Source of the DNA: Ptiloglossa arizonensis
Taxonomy: Eukaryota; Arthropoda; Insecta; Hymenoptera; Colletidae
Assembly (NCBI RefSeq): GCF_051014685.1
Contig: NW_027479551.1
Span: 1 to 64,000, forward strand
Length of the DNA stretch: 64,000 bases
Direction of reading: 5' to 3'
The notes under the pieces were generated by a model that saw nothing but the letters and a program-made list of their open reading frames with translations, was not told where the DNA came from and did no database searches. Of the stretch, positions 1 to 13,830 are shown piece by piece. The position numbers and the translations under genes were made by a program. Every line of letters begins with the position of its first letter. The first letter of the stretch is position 1.

Positions 1-446
1 TATAACGTATAACGTATAACGTATAGCGTATAACGTATAACGTATAACGTATAACATGTAATGTACAACGTATAACGTATAACGAATAACGTATAACGTA
101 TAACGTATAACGTACAACGTATAACGTATAACGTATAACGTATAACGTATAGCGTATCACGTATAACGTATTACGAATAACGTATAACGTACAACGTATA
201 ACGTATAACGTATAACGTATAACGTATAACGTATAAAGTATAACGTATAACGCATAACGTATAACGTATAACGTATAACGTACAACGTATAACGTATAAC
301 ATGTAATGTATAACGTATAACGTATAACGAATAACATATAACGTATAACGTATAACGTACAACGTATAACGTATAACGTATAACGTATAACGTATAACGT
401 ATAACGTATAACGTATAACGTATAACGTATAACGTATAACGTATAA

Positions 447-523
447 CGTACAACGTATAACGTACAACGTATAACGTACAACGTATAACGTACAACGTAT
501 AACGTACAACGTATAACGTACAA
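447..523. repeat. Dimeric 14-bp alternation CGTACAA/CGTATAA, six copies
   Basis: CGTACAA occurs at 447, 461, 475, 489, 503 and 517, exactly every 14 bp with one canonical unit between, so the local repeat unit is a dimer. Homologous stretches have five CGTACAA copies at 1581-1643, 2862-2924 and 3646-3708 (one of the last is CGTACAG, at 3688). Further examples lie near 7,430, 8,660, 9,150, 10,060, 12,300, 35,130, 37,510, 39,065, 41,000, 42,160, 47,915, 49,650, 51,405, 52,921, 55,951, 59,510, 61,290, 62,908 and 63,455. Copy number varies between homologous blocks, as expected for slippage or unequal exchange with a 14-bp unit. Confidence 0.85.
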
Positions 524-2511
524 CGTATAACGTATAAAGTATAACGTATAGCGTACAACGTATAACGTATAACGTATATCGTATAACGTATAACGTATAA
601 CGTATAACGTATAACGTATAACGTATAACGTATAACGTATAACGTATAACATGTAATGTACAACGTATAACGTATAACGAATAACGTATAACGTATAACG
701 TATAACGTACAACGTATAACGTATAACGTATAACGTATAACGTATAGCGTATCACGTATAACGTATTACGAATAACGTATAACGTATGACGTATAACGTA
801 TAACGTATAACGTATAACGTATAACGTATAACGTATAACGTATAACGTATAACATGTAATGTACAACGTATAACGTATAACGAATAACGTATAACGTATA
901 ACGTATAACGTACAACGTATAACGTATAACGTATAACGTATAACGTATAACGTATAACGTATAACGTATAACGTATAACGTATAGCGTATCACGTATAAC
1001 GTATTACGAATAACGTATAACGTATGACGTATAACGTATAACGTATAACGTATAACGTATAACGTATAACGTATAACGTATAACGTATAACGTATAACGT
1101 ATAACGTATAACATGTAATGTATAACGTATAACGTATATCGAATAACGTATAACGTATAACGTATAACGTACAACGTATAACGTATAACGTATAACGTAT
1201 AACGTATAACGTATATCGTATAACGTATAACGTATAACGTATAACGTATAACGTATATCCTATAACGCATAACGTATAACGGATAACGTATAACGTATAT
1301 CGTATAACGTATAACGTATAACGTATAACGCATAACGTATAACGTATAACGTATAACGTATAACGAATAACGTATAACGTATAACGTTTAACGTATAACG
1401 TATAACGTATAACGTATAACGTATAACGTACAACGTATAACCTATAACGTATAACGTATAACGTATAACGTATAACGTATAACGTATAACGTACAACGTA
1501 TAACGTATAACGTATAACGTATAACGTATAACGTATATCGTATAACGTATAACGTATAACGTATAACGTATAACGTATAACGTACAACGTATAACGTACA
1601 ACGTATAACGTACAACGTATAACGTACAACGTATAACGTACAACGTATAACGTATAAAGTATAACGTATAGCGTACAACGTATAACGTATAACGTATATC
1701 GTATAACGTATAACGTATAACGTATAACGTATAACGTATAACGTATAACGTATAACGTATAACGTATAACATGTAATGTATAACGTATAACGTATATCGA
1801 ATAACGTATAACGTATAACGTATAACGTACAACGTATAACGTACAACGTATAACGTACAACGTATAACGTATAAAGTATAACGTATAGCGTACAACGTAT
1901 AACGTATAACGTTTATCGTATAACGTATAACGTATAACGTGTAACGTATAACGTATAACGTATAACATGTAATGTATAACGTATAACGTATAATGTGTAA
2001 CGTATAACGTATAACGTATAACATGTAATGTATAACGTATAACGTATAATGTGTAACGTATAACGTATAACGTATAACGTACAACGTATAACGTATCACG
2101 TATAACGTATTACGAATAACGTATAACGTATAACGTATAACGTAACACCTATAACGTATAGAGTATAACGTATAGCGTACAACGTATAACGTATAACGTA
2201 TATCGTATAACGTATAACGTATAACGTGTAACGTATAACGTATAACGTATAACGCATAACGTATAACGTATAACGTATAACGTATAAAGTATAACGTATA
2301 ACGTATAACGTATAACGTATAACGTATAACGTATAACGTATAACGTATAACATGTAATGTATAACGTATAACGTATAACGAATAACGTATAACGTATAAC
2401 GTATAACGTACAGCGTATAACGTATAACGTATAACGTATAACGTATAACGTATAACGTATAACGTATAACGTATAACGTATAACGTATAACGTATAACGT
2501 ATAACGTATAA

Positions 2512-2560
2512 CGTACAACGTACAACGTACAACGTACAACGTACAACGTACAACGTACAA
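2512..2560. repeat. Homogeneous CGTACAA run, seven units
   Basis: Seven consecutive CGTACAA variant units with no canonical unit between, flanked on both sides by long canonical runs. The same variant elsewhere mostly alternates with canonical units, so this is local homogenisation of a single variant monomer. Homologous seven-unit runs occur at 4353-4401 and 10767-10815, and three-unit runs at 12692-12712, 13049-13069, 14281-14301 and 14687-14707. Confidence 0.9.
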
Positions 2561-2889
2561 CGTATAACGTATAACGTATAACGTATAACGTATAACGTAT
2601 AACGTATAACGTATAACGTATAACGTATAACGTATAACGTATAACGTATAACGTATAACGTATAACGTATAACGTATAACGTATAACGTATAACGTATAA
2701 CGTATAACGTATAACGTAAAACATGTAATGTATAACGTATAACGTATAACGAATAACGTATAACGTATAACGTACAACGTATAACGTATAACGTATAACG
2801 TATAACGTATAACGTATATCGTATAACGTATAACGTATAACGTATAACGTATAACGTATAACGTACAACGTATAACGTACAACGTATAA

Positions 2890-5409
2890 CGTACAACGTA
2901 TAACGTACAACGTATAACGTACAACGTATAACGTATAAAGTATAACGTATAGCGTACAACGTATAACGTATAACGTATATCGTATAACGTATAACGTATA
3001 ACGTATAACGTATAACGTATAACGTATAACGTATAACGTATAACGTATAACGTATAACGTATAACGTATAACGTATAACGTATAACGTATAACGTATAAC
3101 GTATAACGTATAACGTATAACATGTAATGTACAACGTATAACGTATAACGAATAACGTATAACGTATAACGTATAACGTACAACGTATAACGTATAACGT
3201 ATAACGTATAACGTATAGCGTATCACGTATAACGTATTACGAATAACGTATAACGTATGACGTATAACGTATAACGTATAACGTATAACGTATAACGTAT
3301 AACGTATAACGTATAACGTATAACGTATAACGTATAACGTATAACATGTAATGTATAACGTATAACGTATATCGAATAACGTATAACGTATAACGTATAA
3401 CGTACAACGTATAACGTATAACGTATAACGTATAACGTATAACGTAAAACGTATAACGTATAACGTATAACGTATAACGTATAACGTATAACGTATAACG
3501 TATAACGTATAACATGTAATGTATAACGTATAACGTATAACGTATAACGTATAACGTACAACGTATAACGTATAACGTATAACGTATAACGTATAACGTA
3601 TATCGTATAACGTATAACGTATAACGTATAACGTATAACGTATAACGTACAACGTATAACGTACAACGTATAACGTACAACGTATAACGTACAGCGTATA
3701 ACGTACAACGTATAACGTATAAAGTATAACGTATAGCGTACAACGTATAACGTATAACGTATATCGTATAACGTATAACGTATAACGTGTAACGTATAAC
3801 GTATAACGTATAACATGTAATGTATAACGTATAACGTATAATGTGTAACGTATAACGTATAACGTATAACATGTAATGTATAACGTATAACGTATAATGT
3901 GTAACGTATAACGTATAACGTATAACGTACAACGTATAACGTATCACGTATAACGTATTACGAATAACGTATAACGTATTACGTATAACGTAACACCTAT
4001 AACGTATAGAGTATAACGTATAGCGTACAACGTATAACGTATAACGTATATCGTATAACGTATAACGTATAACGTGTAACGTATAACGTATAACGTATAA
4101 CGCATAACGTATAACGTATAACGTATAACGTATAAAGTATAACGTATAACGTATAACGTATAACGTATAACGTATAACGTATAACGTATAACGTATAACA
4201 TGTAATGTATAACGTATAACGTATAACGAATAACGTATAACGTATAACGTATAACGTACAACGTATAACGTATAACGTATAACGTATAACGTATAACGTA
4301 TAACGTATAACGTATAACGTATAACGTATAACGTATAACGTATAACGTATAACGTACAACGTACAACGTACAATGTACAACGTACAACGTACAACGTACA
4401 ACGTATAACGTATAACGTATAACGTATAACGTATAACGTATAACGTATAACGTATAACGTATAACGTATAACGTATAACGTATAACGTATAACGTATAAC
4501 GTATAACGTATAACGTATAACGTATAACGTATAACGTACAACGTATAACGTATCGCGTATAACGTATTACGAATGACGTATAACGTATGACGTATAACGT
4601 ATAACGTATAACGTATAACGTATAACGTATAACGTATAACGTATAACGTATAACGTATAACGTATAACGTATAACGTAAAACATGCAATGTATAACGTAT
4701 AACGTATAACGAATAACGTATAACGTATAACGTATAACGTATAACGTACAACGTATAACGTATAACGTATAACGTATAACGTATAACGTATAACGTATAA
4801 CGTACAACGTATAACGTATCACGTATAACGTATTACGAATGACGTATAACGTATGACGTATAACGTATAACGTACAACGTATAACGTATAACGTATAACG
4901 TATAACGTATAACGTATAACGTATAACGTATAACGTATAACGTAAAACATGTAATGTATAACGTATAACGTATAACGAATAACGTATAACGTATAACGTA
5001 TAACGTATAACGTACAACGTATAACGTATAACGTATCACGTATAACGTATTACGAATAACGTATAACGTATAACGTATAACGTATAACGTAACACCTATA
5101 ACGTATAACGTATGACGTATAACGTATAACGTATAACGTATAACGTATTACGTATAACGTATAACGTATAACATATTACGTATAACCTATGACGTATAAC
5201 GTATAACGTATAACGTATAACGTATAACGTATAACATGTAATGTATAACGTATAACGTATAATGTGTAACGTATAACGTATAACGTATAACGTACAACGT
5301 ATAACGTATCACGTATAACGTATTACGAATAACGTATAACGTATAACGTATAACGTAACACCTATAACGTATAAAGTATAACGTATAGCGTACAACGTAT
5401 AACGTATAA
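2890..5409. repeat. 2.5-kb block, copy A (pairs with 9311-11837)
   Basis: The order of variant units here recurs at 9311-11837. Markers: AGTATAA 2939 and 9360; CATGTAA 3121 and 9535; first CGTACAA of the homogeneous run 4353 and 10767; CGTAACA 5354 and 11782. Offsets are 6,421, 6,414, 6,414 and 6,428 bp and differ only by multiples of 7, so the copies differ in the length of canonical runs. Similarity stops after 5,409, where copy A continues with GGTATAA and copy B with CATATAT. Part of this block (from 3,121) has a third copy at 62,376-63,397. Confidence 0.85.
4353..4401. repeat. Homogeneous CGTACAA run with one decayed CpG
   Basis: Seven units, of which the fourth (4374-4380) is TGTACAA and the other six CGTACAA. 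The duplicate run at 10767-10815 has CGTACAA at the matching unit, so the C-to-T change is private to this copy and postdates the duplication or escaped homogenisation. It is the kind of change CpG deamination produces. Confidence 0.88.
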
Positions 5410-6403
5410 GGTATAACGTATAACGTATAACGTATAACGTATAACGTATAACATGTAATGTATAACGTATAACGTATAACGAATAACGTATAACGTATAA
5501 CGTATAACGTACAACGTATAACGTATAACGTATAACGTATAACGTATAACGTATAACGTATAACGTATAACGTATAACGTATAACGTATAACGTACAACG
5601 TATAACGTATCACGTATAACGTATTACGAATAACGTATAACGTATAACGTATAACGTAACACCTATAACGTATAAAGTATAACGTATAGCGTACAACGTA
5701 TAACGTATAACGTATATCCCATAACGCATAACGTGTAGCGTATAACGCATAACGTATAACGTATAACGTATAACGTATAACGTATAACGTATAACGTATA
5801 ACGTATAACGTATAACGTATAACGTATAACGTATAACGTATAACGTATAACGTATAACGTATAACGTATAACGTATAACGTATAACGTATAACGTATAAC
5901 GTATAACGTATAACGTTTAACGTATAACGTATAACGTATAACGTATAACGTATAACGTATAACGTATAACGTATAACGTATAACGTCAAACGTATAACGT
6001 ATAACGTATAACGTATAACGTATAACGTATAACGTATAACGTATAACGTATAACATATAACGCATAACGTATAACGTATAACGTATAACGTATAACGTAT
6101 AACGCATAACGTATAACGTATAACGTATAACGTATAACGTATAACGTATAACGTATAACGTATAACGTATAACGTATAACGTATAACGTATAACGTATAA
6201 CGTATAACGTATAACGTATAACGTATAACGTATAACGTATAACGTACAACGTATAACGTACAACGCATAACGTATAACGTATATCGTATAACGTATAACG
6301 TATAACGTATACCGTTTAACGTATAACGTATAACGTATAACGTATAACGTATAACGTATAACGTATCACGTATAACGTATAACGTACAACGTATCACGTA
6401 TAA

Positions 6404-6543
6404 CGTATATCCTATAACGCATAACGTATATCCTATAACGCATAACGTATAGCGAATAACGCATAACGTATACCGTATAACGTATGACGTATCACGTATA
6501 AGGTATGACCTATAGCGCATAACGTATAGCGTATAACGCGTAA
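6404..6543. repeat. 140-bp multi-variant landmark, copy 1
   Basis: Twenty consecutive units, seventeen of them non-canonical: CGTATAT, CCTATAA, CGCATAA, CGTATAT, CCTATAA, CGCATAA, CGTATAG, CGAATAA, CGCATAA, CGTATAC, CGTATAA, CGTATGA, CGTATCA, CGTATAA, GGTATGA, CCTATAG, CGCATAA, CGTATAG, CGTATAA, CGCGTAA. The same order appears in five places in the window. This is the densest cluster of variants I see and the best fingerprint for tracing duplications. Confidence 0.93.
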
Positions 6544-7849
6544 CGTATAACGTATAACGTATAACGTATAACGTATAACGTATAACGTATAACGTATAAC
6601 GTATAACGTATAACGTATAACGTATAACGTATAACGTATAACGTATAACGTATAACGTATAACGTATATCGTATAACGTATAACGTATAACGTATAACGT
6701 ATAACGTATATCCTATAACGCATAACGTATAACGGATAACGTATAACGTATATCGTATAACGTATAACGTATAACGTATAACGCATAACGTATAACGTAT
6801 AACGTATAACGTATAACGAATAACGTATAACGTATAACGTTTAACGTATAACGTATAACGTATAACGTATAACGTATATCGTATAACGTATAACGTATAA
6901 CGTATAACGTATAACGTATAACGTATAACGTATAACGTATAACGTATATCCTATAACGCATAACGTATAACGTATAACGTATAACGTATAACGTATAACG
7001 TATAACGTATAACGTATAACGTATAACGTATAACGTATAACGTATAACGTATAACGTATAACGTATAACGTATAACGTATAACGTATAACGTATAACGTA
7101 TAACGTATAACGTATAACGTATAACGTATAACGTATAACGTATATCGTATAACGTATAACGTATAACGTATAACGTATAACGTATATCCTATAACGCATA
7201 ACGTATAACGGATAACGTATAACGTATATCGTATAACGTATAACGTATAACGTATAACGTATAACGCATAACGTATAACGTATAACGTATAACGAACAAC
7301 GTATAACGTATAACGTATAACGTATAACGTATAACGTATAACGTATAACGTATAACGTATAACGTATAACGTATAACGTATAACGTATAACGTATAACGT
7401 ATAACGTAGAACGTATAACGTACAACGTATAACGTACAACGTATAACGTACAACGTATAACGTACAACGTATAACGTACAACGTATAACGTATAACGTAT
7501 AACGTATAACGTATAACGTATAACGTATAACGTATAACGTATAACGTATAACGTATAACGTATAACGTATAACGTATAACGCATAACGTATAACGCATAA
7601 CGTATAACGCATAACGTATAACGCATAACGTATAACGTATAACGTATAACGTATAACGTATAACGTATAACGTATAACGTATAACGTATAACGTATAACG
7701 TATAACGTATAACGTATAACGTATAACGTATAACGTATAACGTATAACGTATAACGTATAACGTATAACGTATAACTCATAACGTATAACGTATAACGTA
7801 TAACGTATAACGTATAACGAATAACGTATAACGTATAACGTATAACGTA

Positions 7850-7855
7850 TAATCC
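7850..7855. repeat. Register-shifting 2-bp insertion (first of 21)
   Basis: TAATCC within a 9-bp unit CGTATAATC shifts the 7-bp register by +2. Twenty-one occurrences start at 7850, 29048, 31857, 33861, 35725, 38135, 39530, 42752, 43699, 45157, 46118, 48542, 50273, 51864, 53707, 54668, 55783, 56737, 57698, 60136 and 61867. Nearly all share one context: a CGAATAA unit a few canonical units upstream and CGTATAA then CCTATGA downstream. The last one (61,867) lacks the CCTATGA. The shared context says that they descend from a single event. Confidence 0.92.
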
Positions 7856-9163
7856 GTATAACCTATGACGTATAACGTATAACTTATAACGTATAACGTA
7901 TAACGTATAACGTACAACGTATAACGTATCACGTATAACGTATTACGAATAACGTATAACGTATGACGTATAACGTATAACGTATAACGTATAACGTATA
8001 ACGTATAACGTATAACGTATAACGTATAACGTATAACGTATAACGTATAACGTATAACGTATAACGTATAACGTATAACGTATAACGTATAACGTATAAC
8101 GTATAACGTATAAAGTATAACGTATAACGTATAACGTATAACGTATAACGTACAACGTATAACGTATAACATGTAATGTATAACGTATAACGTATAACGA
8201 ATAACATATAACGTATAACGTATAACGTACAACGTATAACGTATAACGTATAACGTATAACGTATAACGTATAACGTATAACGTATAACGTATAACGTAT
8301 AACGTATAACGTATAACGTATAACGTATAACGTACAACGTATAACGTACAACGTATAACGTATAACGTATAACGTATAACGTATAACGTATAACGTATAA
8401 CGTATAACGTATAACGTATAACGTATATCGTATAACGTATAACGTATAACGTATAACGTATAACGTATATCCTATAACGCATAACGTATAACGGATAACG
8501 TATAACGTATATCGTATAACGTATAACGTATAACGTATAACGTATAACGCATAACGTATAACGTATAACGTATAACGAACAACGTATAACGTATAACGTA
8601 TAACGTATAACGTATAACGTATAACGTATAACGTATAACGTATAACGTATAACGTATAACGTAGAACGTATAACGTACAACGTATAACGTACAACGTATA
8701 ACGTACAACGTATAACGTACAACGTATAACGTACAACGTATAACGTACAACGTATAACGTACAACGTATAACGTATAACGTATAACGTATAACGTATAAC
8801 GTATAACGTATAACGTATAACGTATAACGTATAACGTATAACGTATAACGTATAACGTATAACGCATAACGTATAACGCATAACGTATAACGCATAACGT
8901 ACAACGTATAACGTACAACGTATAACGTATAACGTATAACGTATAACGTATAACGTAGAACGTATAACGTATAACGTATAACGTATAACGTATAACGTAT
9001 AACGTATAACGTATAACGTATAACGTATAACGTATAACGTATAACGTATAACGTATAACGTATAACGTATAACGTATAACGTATAACGTATAACGTATAA
9101 CGTATAACGTATAACGTAAAACATGTAATGTATAACGTATAACGTATAACGTACAACGTATAA

Positions 9164-9170
9164 CGTGCAA
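9164..9170. repeat. Private variant unit CGTGCAA
   Basis: A doubly substituted unit inside a CGTACAA/CGTATAA alternation (about 9,150-9,235), at a place where other alternations have CGTACAA. I found it nowhere else. It is an example of the rare private changes superimposed on shared haplotypes. Confidence 0.7.
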
Positions 9171-9310
9171 CGTATAACGTACAACGTATAACGTACAACG
9201 TATAACGTACAACGTATAACGTACAACGTATAACGTATAACGTATAACGTATAACGTATAACGTATAACGTATAACGTATAACGTATAACGTATAACGTA
9301 TAACGTATAA

Positions 9311-11837
9311 CGTACAACGTATAACGTACAACGTATAACGTACAACGCATAACGTATAAAGTATAACGTATAGCGTACAACGTATAACGTATAACGTATA
9401 TCGTATAACGTATAACGTATAACGTATAACGTATAACGTATAACGTATAACGTATAACGTATAACGTATAACGTATAACGTATAACGTATAACGTATAAC
9501 GTATAACGTATAACGTATAACGTATAACGTATAACATGTAATGTACAACGTATAACGTATAACGAATAACGTATAACGTATAACGTATAACGTACAACGT
9601 ATAACGTATAACGTATAACGTATAACGTATAGCGTATCACGTATAACGTATTACGAATAACGTATAACGTATGACGTATAACGTATAACGTATAACGTAT
9701 AACGTATAACGTATAACGTATAACGTATAACGTATAACGTATAACGTATAACGTATAACATGTAATGTATAACGTATAACGTATATCGAATAACGTATAA
9801 CGTATAACGTATAACGTACAACGTATAACGTATAACGTATAACGTATAACGTATAACGTAAAACGTATAACGTATAACGTATAACGTATAACGTATAACG
9901 TATAACGTATAACGTATAACGTATAACATGTAATGTATAACGTATAACGTATAACGTATAACGTATAACGTACAACGTATAACGTATAACGTATAACGTA
10001 TAACGTATAACGTATATCGTATAACGTATAACGTATAACGTATAACGTATAACGTATAACGTACAACGTATAACGTACAACGTATAACGTACAACGTATA
10101 ACGTACAACGTATAACGTACAACGTATAACGTATAAAGTATAACGTATAGCGTACAACGTATAACGTATAACGTATATCGTATAACGTATAACGTATAAC
10201 GTGTAACGTATAACGTATAACGTATAACATGTAATGTATAACGTATAACGTATAATGTGTAACGTATAACGTATAACGTATAACATGTAATGTATAACGT
10301 ATAACGTATAATGTGTAACGTATAACGTATAACGTATAACGTACAACGTATAACGTATCATGTATAACGTATTACGAATAACGTATAACGTATAACGTAT
10401 AACGTAACACCTATAACGTATAGAGTATAACGTATAGCGTACAACGTATAACGTATAACGTATATCGTATAACGTATAACGTATAACGTGTAACGTATAA
10501 CGTATAACGTATAACGCATAACGTATAACGTATAACGTATAACGTATAAAGTATAACGTATAACGTATAACGTATAACGTATAACGTATAACGTATAACG
10601 TATAACGTATAACATGTAATGTATAACGTATAACGTATAACGAATAACGTATAACGTATAACGTATAACGTACAACGTATAACGTATAACGTATAACGTA
10701 TAACGTATAACGTATAACGTATAACGTATAACGTATAACGTATAACGTATAACGTATAACGTATAACGTACAACGTACAACGTACAACGTACAACGTACA
10801 ACGTACAACGTACAACGTATAACGTATAACGTATAACGTATAACGTATAACGTATAACGTATAACGTATAACGTATAACGTATAACGTATAACGTATAAC
10901 GTATAACGTATAACGTATAACGTATAACGTATAACGTATAACGTATAACGTATAACGTATAACGTATAACGTACAACGTATAACGTATCGCGTATAACGT
11001 ATTACGAATGACGTATAACGTATGACGTATAACGTATAACGTATAACGTATAACGTATAACGTATAACGTATAACGTATAACGTATAACGTATAACGTAT
11101 AACGTATAACGTAAAACATGCAATGTATAACGTATAACGTATAACGAATAACGTATAACGTATAACGTATAACGTATAACGTACAACGTATAACGTATAA
11201 CGTATAACGTATAACGTATAACGTATAACGTATAACGTACAACGTATAACGTATCACGTATAACGTATTACGAATGACGTATAACGTATGACGTATAACG
11301 TATAACGTATAACGTATAACGTATAACGTATAACGTATAACGTATAACGTATAACGTATAACGTATAACGTAAAACATGTAATGTATAACGTATAACGTA
11401 TAACGAATAACGTATAACGTATAACGTATAACGTATAACGTACAACGTATAACGTATAACGTATCACGTATAACGTATTACGAATAACGTATAACGTATA
11501 ACGTATAACGTATAACGTAACACCTATAACGTATAACGTATGACGTATAACGTATAACGTATAACGTATAACGTATTACGTATAACGTATAACGTATAAC
11601 ATATTACGTATAACCTATGACGTATAACGTATAACGTATAACGTATAACGTATAACGTATAACATGTAATGTATAACGTATAACGTATAATGTGTAACGT
11701 ATAACGTATAACGTATAACGTACAACGTATAACGTATCACGTATAACGTATTACGAATAACGTATAACGTATAACGTATAACGTAACACCTATAACGTAT
11801 AAAGTATAACGTATAGCGTACAACGTATAACGTATAA
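9311..11837. repeat. 2.5-kb block, copy B (pairs with 2890-5409)
   Basis: Variant order matches 2890-5409 at offsets of 6,414-6,428 bp. Differences include CGTACAA here at the unit homologous to CGTACAG 3688-3694, CGTACAA here at the unit homologous to TGTACAA 4374-4380, and changes in the length of canonical runs. The few substitutions imply that the duplication is young compared with the variants it carries. Confidence 0.85.
10767..10815. repeat. Homogeneous CGTACAA run, copy B
   Basis: Seven consecutive CGTACAA units, the counterpart of 4353-4401 in the other copy of the 2.5-kb block, with every CpG intact. Confidence 0.9.
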
Positions 11838-13395
11838 CATATATCGTATAACGTATAACGTATAACGTATAACGTACAACGTATAACGTATAACGTACAA
11901 CGTATAACGTATAACATGTAATGTATAACGTATAACGTATAACGAATAACATATAACGTATAACGTATAACGTACAACGTATAACGTATAACGCATAACG
12001 TATAACGTATAACGTATAACGTATAACGTATAACGTATAACGTATAACATATAACGTATAACGTATAACGTATAACGTATAACGTACAACGTATAACGTA
12101 CAACGTATAACGTATAACGTATAACGTATAACGTATAACGTAGAACGTATAACGTATAACGTATAACGTATAACGTATAACGTATAACGTATAACGTATA
12201 ACGTATAACGTATAACGTATAACGTATAACGTATAACGTATAACGTATAACGTATAACGTATAACGTAAAACATGTAATGTATAACGTATAACGTATAAC
12301 GTACAACGTATAACGTACAACGTATAACGTACAACGTATAACGTACAACGTATAACGTACAACGTATAACGTACAACGTATAACGTATAACGTATAACGT
12401 ATAACGTATAACGTATAACGTATAACGTATAACGTATAACGTATAACGTATAACGTATAACGTATAACGTATAACGTATAACGTATAACGTATAACGTAT
12501 AACGTATAACGTATAACGTATAACGTATAACGTATAACGCACATCGTATAACGTATAACATATAACGAATAACGTAAAACGCATAACGTATAACGTATAA
12601 CGTATAACGTATAACGTATAACGTATAACGTATAACGTATAACGTATAACGTATAACGTATAACGTACAACGTATAACGTATAACGTATAACGTACAACG
12701 TACAACGTACAACGTATAACGTATAACGTATAACGTATAACGTATAACGTATAACGTATAACGTATAACGTATAACGTATAACGTATAACGTGTAACGGA
12801 TAACGTATAACGAATAACGTAAAACGTATAACGCATGACGTATAACGTATAACGTATAACGTATAACGTATAACGTATAACGTATAACGTATAACGTATA
12901 ACGTATAACGTATAACGAATAACGTAAAACGTATAACGCATGACGTATAACGTATAACGTATAACGTATAACGTATAACGTATAACGTATAACGTATAAC
13001 GTATAACGTATAACGTATAACGTATAACGTATAACGTATAACGTATAACGTACAACGTACAACGTACAACGTATAACGTATAACGTATAACGTATAACGT
13101 ATAACGTATAACGTATAACGTATAACGTATAACATATAACGAATAACGTAAAACGCATAACGTATAACGTATAACGTATAACGTATAACGTATAACGTAT
13201 AACGTATAACGTATAACGTATAACGTATAACGTATAACGTGTAACGGATAACGTATAACGAATAACGTAAAACGTATAACGCATGACGTATAACGTATAA
13301 CGTATAACGTATAACGTATAACGTATAACGTATAACGTATAACGTATAACGTATAACGTATAACGTATAACGTATAACGTATAACGTATAACGTA

Positions 13396-13830
13396 TACCG
13401 TATAACGTATAACGTATAACTTATAACGTATATCGTAAAACGTATAACGTATGACGTATAAAGAATAACGTATAACGTATAACGTATAAAGAATAACGTA
13501 TAACGTATAACGTATAACGAATAACGTAAAACGTATAACGTATAACGCATAACGTATAACGTATAACGTATAACGTATAACGTAAAACGTATAACGCATA
13601 ACGTATATCGTATACCGTATAACGTATAACGTATATCGTATAACGTATAACGCATAAAGAATAACGTATAACGTATAACGTATAACGTATAACGTATAAC
13701 GAATAACGTAAAACGTATAACGCATAACATATATCGTATACCGTATAACGTATAACGTATATCGTATAACGTATAACGCATAAAGAATAACGTATAACGT
13801 ATAACCTATGACGTATAACGTATAACGTAT
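13396..13830. repeat. Duplicated segment, copy 1 (pairs with 15055-15489)
   Basis: It starts with TACCG and CTTATAA, then CGTATAT, CGTAAAA, CGTATGA and AGAATAA units, in the same order as at 15,055 (offset 1,659 bp = 237 units). A difference noted is a CGTATAG unit near 15,155 where this copy has the canonical unit. A third partial copy begins at 63,962 and runs off the window. Confidence 0.82.

Larger units (their letters stand above)
1..5660. repeat. Family 1 block, left
   Basis: Satellite only. Recurring modules are: the CpG-less pair CATGTAA then TGTATAA or TGTACAA (for example at 55, 300, 650, 853, 3121); a six-unit stretch CGTATCA, CGTATAA, CGTATTA, CGAATAA, CGTATAA, CGTATGA (for example at 3219); AGTATAA, CGTATAA, CGTATAG, CGTACAA followed two units later by CGTATAT (for example at 2939); CGTAACA followed by CCTATAA (2141, 3989, 5354); TGTGTAA units (1994); and 14-bp alternation of CGTACAA with CGTATAA. 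The same modules reappear in 9,111-12,537 and after about 33,945, which defines the family. Confidence 0.85.
5661..9110. repeat. CGCATAA-rich block with long canonical runs
   Basis: Satellite only. It is marked by CGCATAA, CGTTTAA (5914), CGTCAAA, CCTATAA-CGCATAA pairs, the 140-bp landmark at 6404-6543 and long pure canonical runs: 5753-5913 (23 units), 6964-7138 (25 units) and 7629-7775 (21 units). The first 2-bp insertion of the window is at 7850-7855. Related sequence recurs at about 35.9-39.5 kb and 48.8-51.9 kb. Confidence 0.8.
9111..12537. repeat. Family 1 block, second
   Basis: Satellite only. It carries the same modules as 1-5,660: CATGTAA-TGTATAA pairs, CGTACAA alternation, CGTAACA-CCTATAA (11782) and TGTGTAA. 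It contains copy B of the 2.5-kb block. After 11,838 it moves to its own order, with a long mostly canonical stretch up to the family 2 junction. Confidence 0.8.

Noticed and set aside
3219..3260. The CGTATCA...CGTATGA module as a regulatory site or terminator
   Set aside because: It is a recurrent ordered set of single-base variants of the same monomer and is explained by block duplication; no hairpin plus T-run or other signal accompanies it.
12538..12586. Transposon insertion at the family 1/family 2 joint
   Set aside because: Both sides remain in 7-bp register and no terminal repeats, target-site duplication or non-satellite bases are present.
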